A stretch of 64,000 nt of DNA from Marinobacter changyiensis. GTDB lineage: Bacteria; Pseudomonadota; Gammaproteobacteria; Pseudomonadales; Oleiphilaceae. The stretch lies in assembly GCF_009193265.1 (NCBI RefSeq), contig NZ_VZZZ01000001.1, positions 930,001-994,000 of the forward strand, read 5' to 3'. The translations under genes were made by a program, and so were the position numbers. Shown in pieces: positions 36,581-45,962 of this stretch; within the stretch, counting starts at the first letter, position 1; each line of letters opens with the position of its first letter. Below the pieces are notes generated by a model, which saw nothing but the letters and a program-made list of their open reading frames with translations, did no database searches and had not been told where the DNA came from.

Positions 36581-37672
36581 ATGATTTTCGGAATTGCCTG
36601 GTTCGTAATGATGTGGTTTGGCCTGATCATGGTCGCAATGGTTGCTGCTGTGGTATTTATTCTGCACCGAAAGCACGATGCCGGGGATGACACCGAAACG
36701 AACACCCGCCAGCAACCCGATGAGGTCCGCCAACAAGTGCTTGAAAAAATTGAAGGTATGCATGCCGCTGCTGAAGGTCTCCGTGGCCGCGCTCGCGTAA
36801 AGGCATTGCGGCAATACATGGATAGCATGAGCGATGGGCTGGAACTGATCTCGGAAATCCGCGCCCCTGCGAGCGGGTCCCCCAAGGGGGAGTGGGTGAT
36901 TGCGCCCGGAGCGAAACCTGAGCGCCGCATCCTCTACATCCATGGCGGCTCGTGGATTGCCGGCAGCCCCAAAAGCCATCGCGCCATTACTGACCGGTTG
37001 TCGCGGTTGGCCCAAGCTTGTGTATTTGCTATCGATTACCGGCTGATGCCCGAAAACCGCTACCTGGACGGCATCATCGACTGCCAGCGGGCTTACCGCT
37101 GGATACTCACCAACGGCCCGGACGGTGAGGCACCGGCCGACTTCCTGGTGGTCGCCGGAGACTCTGCGGGCGGCAGCCACACCCTGGGGCTGATTGCCTG
37201 GATACGTGACCAGGACCTGCCACCACCGAGCGCCGCTATCGCCCTGTCACCTTCCACCGAGCTGATGCTGACTTCCCTGGGCAGTCGTGCCAATCTGAAA
37301 ACCGATGCCATGCTGGGACCCGCCGTTAAAAAATTGGCCCGGGTACCCCTCCCATTCCTTTGGTGGGGAACTGTTCTGGGCTTTCGGGTGTTACCCACCA
37401 GTCCGATGGCATCGCCTCTGCGCGGAAAGCTACACGGTCTTCCGCCCACACTGATTCACGTCAGTGAATCGGAATTGCTGCTGGAAAACGCCCAGCGGTA
37501 TGTGGAGAAAGCACAGGCTGCCGGCTCGCCGGTGGAAGTAAGAACCTGGCCGGACATGGTGCATGTGTGGCATCTGTTTACGCCACTATTGCCGGAGGCG
37601 GAAGAGGCGTTCGAGCATATCGGGGAGTTTCTGGCGCGAGTGGAAGCGGAAGCGGAAGCGGAATCAGTGTAG
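36581..37672 (+). CDS. Membrane-anchored alpha/beta hydrolase (HSL-type esterase)
   Basis: This 363-residue protein has an N-terminal membrane helix (about residues 4-28) followed by a linker and a hormone-sensitive-lipase fold. The oxyanion motif HGG is at 121-123, the nucleophile elbow GDSAGG has Ser195, and the catalytic His lies in DMVHVWHLF near the C-terminus. It should hydrolyse short or medium esters at the membrane. The C-terminus ends in an Ala/Glu repeat. It converges with the DnaJ-like gene with five bases between. Confidence 0.85.
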   Translation: MIFGIAWFVMMWFGLIMVAMVAAVVFILHRKHDAGDDTETNTRQQPDEVRQQVLEKIEGMHAAAEGLRGRARVKALRQYMDSMSDGLELISEIRAPASGSPKGEWVIAPGAKPERRILYIHGGSWIAGSPKSHRAITDRLSRLAQACVFAIDYRLMPENRYLDGIIDCQRAYRWILTNGPDGEAPADFLVVAGDSAGGSHTLGLIAWIRDQDLPPPSAAIALSPSTELMLTSLGSRANLKTDAMLGPAVKKLARVPLPFLWWGTVLGFRVLPTSPMASPLRGKLHGLPPTLIHVSESELLLENAQRYVEKAQAAGSPVEVRTWPDMVHVWHLFTPLLPEAEEAFEHIGEFLARVEAEAEAESV

Positions 37673-37677
37673 AGGAA

Positions 37678-38400
37678 TCAGCTCAGCAGGCGCTCTTTGG
37701 CCTCATTAACTCGGGCGGCCAGGTAGTTACTACCGCCCCGGTCCGGGTGCATTTTCTGCATCATCCGGCGGTGAGCACGGATGATCTCTTCCCGGCTGGC
37801 GCCGGGCTCCAGCCCCAGGATATCCAAGGCTTCACTGTCGGTTAGCGGGCCGTCGGCATTGGCACGACCTTTGGGTTCCTCGCCGTCATCGCCAGCCTGA
37901 TCGTCAGCGCGCCAGGAGTCTCCGAAGCGGCGGTCGAGGTAGGTTTCCAGCAGCCGGGCAGAATCCTCGTCCTGCTCGCGACAGTATTGTAACAGCTCGA
38001 TAAATTCACTCTCGCCCAGATCCGCCAGCGCCCGCCCGGCCATAGGGCCTTTCAGGATCTTGCCGCTCATGATTCCGGAATCATGGTCCAGGGTCATATC
38101 GAGGATATCACTGGAAACATGGGATTGGTTGCCCGCTTTGGCCTTTGCTTCCCCCCGTCCTGCCCCCGCCATGCGGCCCATCAAAAGAGATGGCAGCACC
38201 CGGCGCAGCAGCGGGAAAAGAAACGCCAACAACACAAACAGAAGGTGCAATCGGCCGGTAAGGGCCAGAACGACCACCATCGCGATACCGGCAATCAACA
38301 CCAGCTTGATGATGGCCGGCTTGCGCTGGCTGGGCGGCTGGTTGCGCAGCCAGACCCACGCAACTACCGACATGACGATAACCAGAAGCGTTAATGGCAC
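37678..38400 (-). CDS. Membrane protein with C-terminal J domain
   Basis: This 240-residue protein has two or three N-terminal membrane helices (about 1-17 and 29-68), a cytosolic middle region, and a DnaJ domain at the end (about 188-240). The HPD motif sits in KMHPDRGG, as in DjlA- and TIM14-like proteins. It would recruit Hsp70 (DnaK) to the membrane. It follows the VWA-domain gene by 46 bp on the same strand, so the two may form one chaperone-like unit. Confidence 0.85.
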   Translation of the reverse strand: MPLTLLVIVMSVVAWVWLRNQPPSQRKPAIIKLVLIAGIAMVVVLALTGRLHLLFVLLAFLFPLLRRVLPSLLMGRMAGAGRGEAKAKAGNQSHVSSDILDMTLDHDSGIMSGKILKGPMAGRALADLGESEFIELLQYCREQDEDSARLLETYLDRRFGDSWRADDQAGDDGEEPKGRANADGPLTDSEALDILGLEPGASREEIIRAHRRMMQKMHPDRGGSNYLAARVNEAKERLLS

Positions 38401-38446
38401 TCACATACTCCGGACTCATCGGCCCATCGATTGATCGAAACGAGCG

Positions 38447-39145
38447 CTACCTGATCTGTCGGGTCAGGCGCTTGACTTCCGGGGAGCTGCGGCTGGAAAA
38501 GTCCTGCAAAGCCTTGACTCCCCCGGAAGCATAGACCGCAACTGCGGCCATAAGATCCTTCAGCACCTGCGGGCTGTTGCGATCAAAGGGGGCATAGGCG
38601 CCCCCCGACAGTTTGCTCACCTGCTGGAACACCGCCCTGGCATGGGCATCGGCGCCTTCATGGAACATAAACACCGGGGTTCGCAGCATGCCCAGTTCCC
38701 CGGCGATATGACAGAGCTCGTCCACCGGTTCCTCGCAACAATCCCCGATAAACACCACGGCCTTGACCGCCTTTGCGCGGGTTTCTTTCATGGCGTGTGC
38801 CAACAGCCGGCTGATCTGGGTGCGGCCGCCCAGGCAAGAGACGCCGTTCATAAGGTTCAGCAGCTGGCCGGTCTCGGTGACAAACCCCGTCGCCTTGAAT
38901 TCGCGAAAGCCCCGGTAGTAACAAAGCTGAATGGCCAGACCGCCCAAATCCCTGGTCGCCAAAAACAATTCACTCTGTAAGTGGCAAGCCTGATCCCAGG
39001 TAGCCTCCCGGCTCGCGGTGGCATCAAGGGCGAAAATCAGCCGGCCCTGCCCACCACCACCCTGTTTGGGCAGCTTGCGGACCTGATGGATAAACTGGTC
39101 GATTGACTGTTTATCGGATTTGGCGCGTAGCTCTTTGTCGGACAT
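38447..39145 (-). CDS. VWA-domain protein
   Basis: This 232-residue cytosolic protein consists mostly of a von Willebrand A domain. The metal-ion-dependent site is D41-A-T-A-S45 (D-x-T-x-S instead of the usual D-x-S-x-S), with a second T-Q-I-S and a later GDCCEE. It may bind a partner through Mg2+. It lies upstream of the membrane J-domain gene. The stretch coding for HQVRKLPKQGG near its N-terminus has a 30-bp near copy at 45931-45960. Confidence 0.82.
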   Translation of the reverse strand: MSDKELRAKSDKQSIDQFIHQVRKLPKQGGGGQGRLIFALDATASREATWDQACHLQSELFLATRDLGGLAIQLCYYRGFREFKATGFVTETGQLLNLMNGVSCLGGRTQISRLLAHAMKETRAKAVKAVVFIGDCCEEPVDELCHIAGELGMLRTPVFMFHEGADAHARAVFQQVSKLSGGAYAPFDRNSPQVLKDLMAAVAVYASGGVKALQDFSSRSSPEVKRLTRQIR

Positions 39146-39487
39146 AAGCGTCTAAAACCGTCTGGGTTGGCCAAACTATCACTACAATCCTAGGGCAAAG
39201 ACAGCGCAATTCACAGGCCCGAAAAGGGAGCGCAGCCTTCATTGTATTCAAGGGCCGTGGTTTTTTGCTATTCCGCTTGACCTCGGCCCTGATCCGGCAA
39301 ATGTCCAATTTGAAAAGATACCGGTTTCCTCCCGGCGAGTATTTGTCGCATCGGCTTCGACAGACGCCGGCATTTGTCCTAGGATGGATTAAACTGGTGT
39401 AGTGCAATCGATCCAGCATGAAGTGGCCTTTCTATTTTTCTTGATAAAGGCTCCCATGGTTTATGTACCGCTTTACAGAGGAATGCA
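39146..39487. other. Divergent promoter region of VWA gene and nitrilase operon
   Basis: The 342 bp carry no supported gene. They should hold the promoters of both divergent units. GAGGA lies just before the ATG at 39488. No clear operator palindrome was found. Confidence 0.5.
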
Positions 39488-40357
39488 ATGTCCTATTTCA
39501 CAATTGCAGGGGTCCAGATGCATGCCCCGCATCACGGTGATAACACCGAAGCCATGCGCCACCGGATTGATCTGCTGATGGCCCGCTTTCCGCAGGTGCA
39601 AATGGTGATGTTCAGTGAGCTCGTGGTCGCCGGCTCTTCCACACATCACGCTGAACCGCTGCCCAGCGAAAAGGAAAACAAGTTCTGCGAAATGGCGCGG
39701 CAACACGGCATCTGGTTGATACCTGGTTCTATGTTCGAGCGCCTGAACGACAAGGTTTACAACACCCTGAGCGTAATAAATCCTCAGGGTCACGTGGTCT
39801 GCCGCTATCGTAAGATGTTTCCATTCCGCCCCTACGAACAGGGTGTGGAAGCCGGCACCGAGTTTGTGGTCTTTGATGTTCCGGAGGTAGGCCGGTTCGG
39901 GGTGTCCATTTGCTATGACATGTGGTTTCCCGAGACCACCCGCACACTTGCCTCCATGGGTGCAGAGGTCATCCTGCACCCCACCATGACGGACACTATC
40001 GACCGTGACATCGAGCTCTCGATCGCCCGCACGAGTGCCGCAGTCAACCAGTGCTTTTTCTTCGATTTCAACGGAGCCGGCGCCATGGGGAACGGTCGTT
40101 CGATTGTGGCTGGGCCCTCAGGGGATGTTATTCACCAATCCGGTATCGGTGATGAAGTCGTGCCCATCGAGATTGACATACAGCGGGTTCGTCGTGAAAG
40201 GGAACGAGGTCTCAGGGGGCTCGGTCAGCCCCTGAAGAGCTTCCGGGACCGGGAGGTCGACTTTACACTTTACCGGCATCCCAATAGTTCGACCCCGTTT
40301 CTTGATAGCCTGGGGCCATTGGAAAAGCCCGTTCGAGATGATCTGACCGGTTCTTGA
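39488..40357 (+). CDS. Carbon-nitrogen hydrolase (nitrilase superfamily)
   Basis: This 289-residue hydrolase has the superfamily triad Glu44 (FSELV), Lys109 (YRKMFPF) and Cys142 (SICYDMWFPE). Members hydrolyse amides, carbamoyl amines or nitriles, or condense amides. It opens a four-gene operon with an ATP-grasp ligase, a C45 Ntn hydrolase and an Orn/Lys/Arg-decarboxylase-like enzyme. An amidase acting on an amine conjugate, such as N-carbamoylputrescine-like compounds, is plausible but not shown. Confidence 0.85.
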   Translation: MSYFTIAGVQMHAPHHGDNTEAMRHRIDLLMARFPQVQMVMFSELVVAGSSTHHAEPLPSEKENKFCEMARQHGIWLIPGSMFERLNDKVYNTLSVINPQGHVVCRYRKMFPFRPYEQGVEAGTEFVVFDVPEVGRFGVSICYDMWFPETTRTLASMGAEVILHPTMTDTIDRDIELSIARTSAAVNQCFFFDFNGAGAMGNGRSIVAGPSGDVIHQSGIGDEVVPIEIDIQRVRRERERGLRGLGQPLKSFRDREVDFTLYRHPNSSTPFLDSLGPLEKPVRDDLTGS

Positions 40358-40402
40358 TAGCGCGGCACGATGATCTGACGCAGCCAGCGCGGAGAGCAAG
40401 AT

Positions 40403-42028
40403 ATGATTCGGGGACTGCTCAATATGCTCCGTCAGCGCGTCGCCGACTGGCTGTTACCGGAGACCAACGACGACCCGGTGCCCACCACAACAACAATCGA
40501 TGCCGAGCGCAAAAGTGTTTCGCAAGCCCGGCAAGTCAGGTCCAGAAGAGGAGTGAAAGGAATGGCCACAATAAAAAGCATTTCCGATATCCGCCGTTAT
40601 TTCCACAACAACAAGGAGCCGGTTTATTTTATCTCCGCAACCAATTTCAACCTGTTGGGCATCGGAGACTGGGTGGGCAATTTCCGCCATATTAATTACA
40701 TCAACTGTTTCGACGACAAGCAGAAGAATGTTTTCGTACCAAAGGAGAAATTCCCTCGCGACTTTGAGAGCATCGAGGACATCAATAACTACCTTCTCGA
40801 GCACAAAGAGGTCATCGATTACCTGCAGTCCCGGGGCGGCAAGGGTACCGTGGCTTTTCTCATGTTTGATGAGCGCACCGAAGAGATCTGCGATCAGCTC
40901 GGGCTGAAGATCGCTTTCCCGCCGGCAAAGCTGCGCTCACGGATGGACAACAAGATCGAGACGGTGCGAATAGGCAACAAGGTCGGCGTACCCAGTGTGC
41001 CCAACGTGCTGACCAAAGTTGACAGCTACGCCCATCTGTTGGAGGTCAGCGAGCCGCTGGGCACCAACGATCTGGTCATACAGTCTGCTTACGGGGATTC
41101 TGGCCACACCACCTTCTTCGTCTCGAGCGAGGACGAGTATTACAAGTACGCTGAAGAAATTGAGGCGGAGCCCGAAGTCAAAATCATGAAGCGCATCAAC
41201 TGCCGTGGTTCCGCCATTGAAGCCTGCACTACCCGTTGCGGGACCGTGGTGGGGCCGCTGATGACTGAACTGGTGGGATTCAAGGCGCTGACTCCCTATA
41301 AGGGCGGCTGGTGTGGCAATGAAATGTTTGCTGGCGCCTTCTCCCAGGAAGTTCGTGACAGGGCCCGCGAGTACACGTTCAAATACGGGGAAGCTCTGCG
41401 GGAAGAGGGCTATCGCGGTTATTTTGAACTGGATTTCCTGATCGATTCGGATTCGAACGAAGTTTACCTCGGTGAACTCAATCCGCGGGTAACCGGTGCC
41501 AGCTCCCTTACCAATGTCGCGGCGTTCGCCCATTCCGACGTTCCATTGTTTCTTTTCCATCTGCTGGAGTTTTCGGGAGAAGATTTCGACTTTGATATCG
41601 AGGAACTCAATGAACGCTGGTCCCACCCTGACAGCATTGACAGCTGGAGCCAGCTTGTCATCAAGCATACGGACGAATCCATCGACCTGCTGACCGAAGC
41701 CCCTCAGTCAGGCGTATGGAGAATGGCCGATGATGGCAGCATCCGGTTCGACCACTACAGCTACCATCCCCATGCTGCAGAGAGCGAACAGGAAGCCTTT
41801 TTCATGCGGATCAGTGGCAAGGGCGACTTCAGGTACGAAGGCGCGGACCTGGGAATTCTGATTACCAAGGGGCGCCTGATGGATGATGACTTCCAACTGA
41901 CCGCCAGGGCTCAGGCATGGATTGACGGCATTCGAGGTCAGTTCAAAGGCCAGTCCCTGCAGGATCCTGTCGTCGAATCCATCGCTGTCGATCACGCCAT
42001 TGGCGGCGGCAATTTCAAGATTCTGTGA
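40403..42028 (+). CDS. ATP-grasp ligase of unknown specificity
   Basis: This 541-residue protein has the ATP-grasp layout: a preATP-grasp domain (about 55-180), the ATP-binding Lys/loop region around LVIQSAYGDSGHTT, and the metal-binding YFELDFLIDSD...GELNPRVTG. The E-L-N-P-R segment is typical of the biotin-carboxylase/D-Ala-ligase superfamily, which forms amide bonds via acyl phosphate. There is no biotin-carrier domain. GGAGAG precedes the ATG 40403, but a stronger AAAGGA precedes an internal ATG at 40562 that would remove a 53-residue polar leader. The stop overlaps the next GTG start. Confidence 0.8.
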   Translation: MIRGLLNMLRQRVADWLLPETNDDPVPTTTTIDAERKSVSQARQVRSRRGVKGMATIKSISDIRRYFHNNKEPVYFISATNFNLLGIGDWVGNFRHINYINCFDDKQKNVFVPKEKFPRDFESIEDINNYLLEHKEVIDYLQSRGGKGTVAFLMFDERTEEICDQLGLKIAFPPAKLRSRMDNKIETVRIGNKVGVPSVPNVLTKVDSYAHLLEVSEPLGTNDLVIQSAYGDSGHTTFFVSSEDEYYKYAEEIEAEPEVKIMKRINCRGSAIEACTTRCGTVVGPLMTELVGFKALTPYKGGWCGNEMFAGAFSQEVRDRAREYTFKYGEALREEGYRGYFELDFLIDSDSNEVYLGELNPRVTGASSLTNVAAFAHSDVPLFLFHLLEFSGEDFDFDIEELNERWSHPDSIDSWSQLVIKHTDESIDLLTEAPQSGVWRMADDGSIRFDHYSYHPHAAESEQEAFFMRISGKGDFRYEGADLGILITKGRLMDDDFQLTARAQAWIDGIRGQFKGQSLQDPVVESIAVDHAIGGGNFKIL

Positions 42029-43119
42029 TCAATGAGACCGATACGGCGGTGGATGCCTCCACCCTTCCTCGTCCCGGGATTGGTGGAGGTCTGACTTTGA
42101 CAGACCAGAAGCAACTGACTTTCAGGGCGGTCAGTGAGCCGGTGCCCGGAGAGAAATGGCGCAGTATTTTTGATCTCCACTGGCCCGCCTTTGAGCGCTG
42201 GTACCTGTCTGAAACCGAACGCGAACGCCCCAGTTATCTGGCCTGTTTCAATGCCTTCAGTATGCACATGCCAGAACTCGTGCCCACCTACAGAAGGCTG
42301 TGCGAACTGGCTGGAGGCGGGGATCTGTCATCGCGCATGCTCAGCCTGTACCGCCCGCCTCCGTATATCACCGGTTGCTCCCAGGCGGTCATGGCCAACG
42401 GCCAGAGCAATGTTCTGGTCAGAAACTACGATTATCCGCCCGAACTCTGCGAAGGCACCATTCTCTCAACCTGCTGGAATGGCCGGCGGGTGATTGCCAT
42501 GTCCGACTGTCTCTGGGGGGTGCTGGATGGCATGAATGACGGCGGGCTTGCGCTTTCTCTGGCTTTTGGGGGTCGCAAGACGGTGGGGGATGGGTTCGGA
42601 GCTCCGGTCATTCTGCGCTACATTCTCGAGTTCTGTGACACCACTGAGGAGGCAGCCCGGGTTCTGGCCAGGGTTCCGACTCATATGGCCTACAACATAA
42701 CCGTGAGCGATGCCCGTGGACACTACATCACGGCAATGATTGGTCCGGACCGGGAAGCTGCCATCAAGCGTATTCCGATGGCGACCAATCACCAGAAAAA
42801 AATTGAATGGTATGCCCATGCGCTGGCGTCTGAAACTCTGATTCGGGAACGCCAACTGGCCATTCTTCTGGATGATGAGGAAACCACGGAAGAACGTCTG
42901 ATTTCATCCTTTTTTTCGCCGCCGCTGTTTCGCAGCGACTATCGGCGCGGCCTGGGCACTATCTACACGGCGGTCTACCACCCAGCGGAGGGTCGTGCGC
43001 AATATTGCTGGCCGGGCCACTCGCTGGAGCTCTCGTTTGATCATTTTGTAGAGGGCAGCGTGGACATCCGTTACACCAGTCATCCGGACGTCTTGGGACA
43101 AGGGGTAGATAAAACATGA
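42025..43119 (+). CDS. C45-type Ntn hydrolase (acyltransferase-like)
   Basis: This 364-residue protein starts at GTG within a GTGA overlap. Cys118 in ITGCSQAV is followed by RNYDYP, the pattern of C45 enzymes (isopenicillin-N acyltransferase family), where Cys becomes the nucleophile after self-cleavage. Here 117 residues precede the Cys, so processing would release a sizeable pro-domain. Such enzymes form or break amide bonds of small molecules. Its coupling to the ATP-grasp and decarboxylase genes suggests a shared small-molecule substrate. Confidence 0.8.
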   Translation: MINETDTAVDASTLPRPGIGGGLTLTDQKQLTFRAVSEPVPGEKWRSIFDLHWPAFERWYLSETERERPSYLACFNAFSMHMPELVPTYRRLCELAGGGDLSSRMLSLYRPPPYITGCSQAVMANGQSNVLVRNYDYPPELCEGTILSTCWNGRRVIAMSDCLWGVLDGMNDGGLALSLAFGGRKTVGDGFGAPVILRYILEFCDTTEEAARVLARVPTHMAYNITVSDARGHYITAMIGPDREAAIKRIPMATNHQKKIEWYAHALASETLIRERQLAILLDDEETTEERLISSFFSPPLFRSDYRRGLGTIYTAVYHPAEGRAQYCWPGHSLELSFDHFVEGSVDIRYTSHPDVLGQGVDKT

Positions 43120-45905
43120 GTGAAACAACCGAATCGGAAGCCGCCTACAGTGCCCTGGGGTTTTATCACAAGATTTCCCAGTTACGGGCTGACACCTGGA
43201 ACGCGCTGAAGCGGGACCTGGGGAGCCTGGTGAAAGCCAAGGGCGAAAGTGAGGTCCGGAACCTGGTCAAATCGGTGGACGTAAAGCTGACCCGGCTGGA
43301 AATCATCGAGGATTATCATGCCTTCCCCTCAAAAGAGGATTTCCACCATATCTGGTCTCTGTTCGATGCCGGGGAATATGCCGCCCTTGAAAAAGTTGTA
43401 CGGCGTCTGGTACGTGCCCTGATCAGTGAATCCTACCGCCGCCGTCACGTGGATCTCAGTGGCGGTGATGCCGAGTCTGAGGACCTCGAAGCCCTTGATG
43501 CCCTGAACCAGTTACGAAGGGGGCATCCGGCCTCAAACAGCGCGGCACAGCCGTATTTCGAACTCCTGATTGTTGACGCCATGTCACGTCAGGAGGAGGA
43601 AGTGGTACGGGAAGCTTTCCACAGTCTGCGCCGGCCGGAAGATAAGTTCATTTATGACGTGGTCACGGTCAGAAGCTTTGAAGACGCTCTCATTGCGATT
43701 CTGGTCAACCCCAATATTCAGGCCTGTCTGATACGATATGAGTTCCCGTACAAATCGAAATACAATCTCAGCGTCCTGAGGAACTATCTGGAGGGACTGT
43801 CAGAGGTGGAGCTGGGCGCCAAGACCGAGGCAGAACGAAGTCTTCTTCTGGGCTCGATGATCAGCGAGATTCGCCCGGAAATCGACCAGTTCCTGGTGAC
43901 AAGCGGCGATGTAGAGATGACCGCCAGTCGCGACATCCGACATTTCAACCGGATCTTTTACCGGGAGACTGATTATATCGAGCAGCATCACACGATTCTC
44001 CGGGCCGTAGACAACCGTTACCGGACCCCGTTCTTCGATGCCCTCAGAGAATACAGCCGCAAGCCCACCGGCGTTTTTCATGCCATGCCCATTTCCAGAG
44101 GCAAGTCGGTGACCCGCTCCCACTGGGCCGGTCAAATGATCGACTTTTACGGCATCAACATATTTCTTGCCGAAACCTCCGCCACATCCGGTGGTCTGGA
44201 CTCCCTTCTTCAGCCCTACGGCCCGATAAAGAAAGCTCAGGAGTATGCAGCGCGGGCTTTTGGTTCACGCCAGAGCTTTTTCGTGACAAACGGCACCTCG
44301 ACGGCGAACAAGATCGTGGTCCAGTCGCTGATTAAGCCTGGGGACATCGTGCTGGTTGACCGGGACTGCCACAAGTCCCATCACTATGGCATGGTCCTGT
44401 CTGGCGCTCACGTGGTCTATCTCGACTCCTATCCCCTGAATGACTATTCCATGTACGGGGCGGTTCCCCTGAAAGAAATAAAAAAGGCCCTGCTTGAACT
44501 CAAGCGCAACGGCCAGCTTCACAGAGTGAAGATGCTGCTGCTCACCAACTGCACTTTCGATGGCATTGTGTACAACGTCCGCCGGGTCATGGAAGAGTGC
44601 CTTGCCATCAAACCGGACCTGGTATTCCTCTGGGACGAGGCCTGGTTTGCCTTTGCCACTTTCAATCCGACCTACCGTCCGCGTACTGCAATGCATGCGG
44701 CCCGCACGCTGCGGGACCGTTATTACAGCGAGGCCTATCGGGAAGAATATGCACAGTGGAAAGTGAATTTCGATCAGCTTGACCCGGAGGATGACGCCAC
44801 CTGGCTCGATCATCCGCTGTTGCCGGATCCTGATCAGGTACGGGTGCGGACCTATGCCACGCATTCCACACACAAGACCCTGACCTCCCTGCGCCAGGGG
44901 TCCATGATTCATGTCTACGATCAAGAATTCCGGCAGAAGAATGAAGCGGCTTTTCACGAAGCCTATATGACCCACACCTCCACATCACCCAATTACCAGA
45001 TTCTGGCGTCCCTGGACGTTGGACGGATGCAAGCCGAGATGGAAGGGTTTGAACTGGTCCATGCCCAGGTGGAGGCGGCGCTCTCAGTCCGTGAACATCT
45101 CTACACCAATCCCCTGCTGCAGAAATATTTCCAGGTCCTGACTAACCGGGACATGATTCCCGCGGAGTACCGCCAGTCCGGAATAGAAACCTTTTACGAT
45201 CCGGTCACTGGCTGGAACAAAATGGAGGAAGCCTGGGCCCACGACGAATTCGTGGTCGACCCAAGTCGGATCACCATGGCCATCGGCCGCACCGGGATTG
45301 ACGGAGACACCTTCAAGAACGAATACCTGATGAACCAGTATGGCATCCAGATCAACAAAACCTCCCGTAACACGGTGCTGTTTATGACCAATATCGGGAC
45401 CAGCCGGGGCTCGATTGCCTATCTGCTGGATGTTCTGATCAAGCTCGCCAAGAGTTTCAACCGGCGTTGGGATGAAAGCAGTCGCCCCGAGCGCAAGATA
45501 ATTGAGCACCATGTCCACTCCCTGACGAAAGAGCTGCCGCCACTTCCTGATTTCAGCCGTTTTCATGACGCATTCAGGCCCCGAAAAGATTCCAGGGAAG
45601 GGGATATCCGGCGGGCCTTCTTCCTGTGCTACGACGAGGAGAACACCGAATATCTGAGGTTCGATAACAGGTCCCTCCAGAAAATCATGGCGCAAGGCAG
45701 GGACGTTGTGTCTGCCAGTTTCGTGATTCCCTATCCTCCGGGCTTTCCGGTGCTGGTGCCCGGGCAGGTCATCAGTGAGGGGATACTCGATTTCCTGATG
45801 GCGCTGGATGTTACCGAGATTCACGGCTATCGCCCCGAGCTCGGTTTGGCGGTGTTTACGGAAGCGGCTCTTGAGGAGACGGACCAGTCCGGATCCACCA
45901 ACTGA
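43116..45905 (+). CDS. PLP-dependent Orn/Lys/Arg-decarboxylase-family enzyme with N-terminal extension
   Basis: This 929-residue fold-type-I enzyme has an N-terminal region to about 310 (receiver-like or wing domain of inducible decarboxylases, preceded by an extra helical part), then the PLP domain: FVTNGTSTANK near 389, DRDCHKSHHYG, WDEAW with Asp507 for the pyridine nitrogen, and Lys587 in THSTHKTLT as Schiff base. It is longer than inducible Lys/Orn/Arg decarboxylases (about 710-755 residues). The start overlaps the previous stop (ATGA). It should decarboxylate a basic amino acid or a derivative, supplying an amine for the operon. The exact substrate is unknown. Confidence 0.85.
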   Translation: MSETTESEAAYSALGFYHKISQLRADTWNALKRDLGSLVKAKGESEVRNLVKSVDVKLTRLEIIEDYHAFPSKEDFHHIWSLFDAGEYAALEKVVRRLVRALISESYRRRHVDLSGGDAESEDLEALDALNQLRRGHPASNSAAQPYFELLIVDAMSRQEEEVVREAFHSLRRPEDKFIYDVVTVRSFEDALIAILVNPNIQACLIRYEFPYKSKYNLSVLRNYLEGLSEVELGAKTEAERSLLLGSMISEIRPEIDQFLVTSGDVEMTASRDIRHFNRIFYRETDYIEQHHTILRAVDNRYRTPFFDALREYSRKPTGVFHAMPISRGKSVTRSHWAGQMIDFYGINIFLAETSATSGGLDSLLQPYGPIKKAQEYAARAFGSRQSFFVTNGTSTANKIVVQSLIKPGDIVLVDRDCHKSHHYGMVLSGAHVVYLDSYPLNDYSMYGAVPLKEIKKALLELKRNGQLHRVKMLLLTNCTFDGIVYNVRRVMEECLAIKPDLVFLWDEAWFAFATFNPTYRPRTAMHAARTLRDRYYSEAYREEYAQWKVNFDQLDPEDDATWLDHPLLPDPDQVRVRTYATHSTHKTLTSLRQGSMIHVYDQEFRQKNEAAFHEAYMTHTSTSPNYQILASLDVGRMQAEMEGFELVHAQVEAALSVREHLYTNPLLQKYFQVLTNRDMIPAEYRQSGIETFYDPVTGWNKMEEAWAHDEFVVDPSRITMAIGRTGIDGDTFKNEYLMNQYGIQINKTSRNTVLFMTNIGTSRGSIAYLLDVLIKLAKSFNRRWDESSRPERKIIEHHVHSLTKELPPLPDFSRFHDAFRPRKDSREGDIRRAFFLCYDEENTEYLRFDNRSLQKIMAQGRDVVSASFVIPYPPGFPVLVPGQVISEGILDFLMALDVTEIHGYRPELGLAVFTEAALEETDQSGSTN

Positions 45906-45930
45906 ACGCAATGAGTGCGCTGGCCTCCCC

Positions 45931-45960
45931 CCTGCCTGGGCAGCTTGCGGACCTGGTGGA
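45931..45960 (-). repeat. 30-bp near copy of the VWA gene start region
   Basis: This stretch matches 39061-39090 at 27 of 30 bases and would read HQVRKLPRQGG in the same orientation. It lies just after the decarboxylase stop, outside any gene. Confidence 0.6.
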
Positions 45961-45962
45961 GG

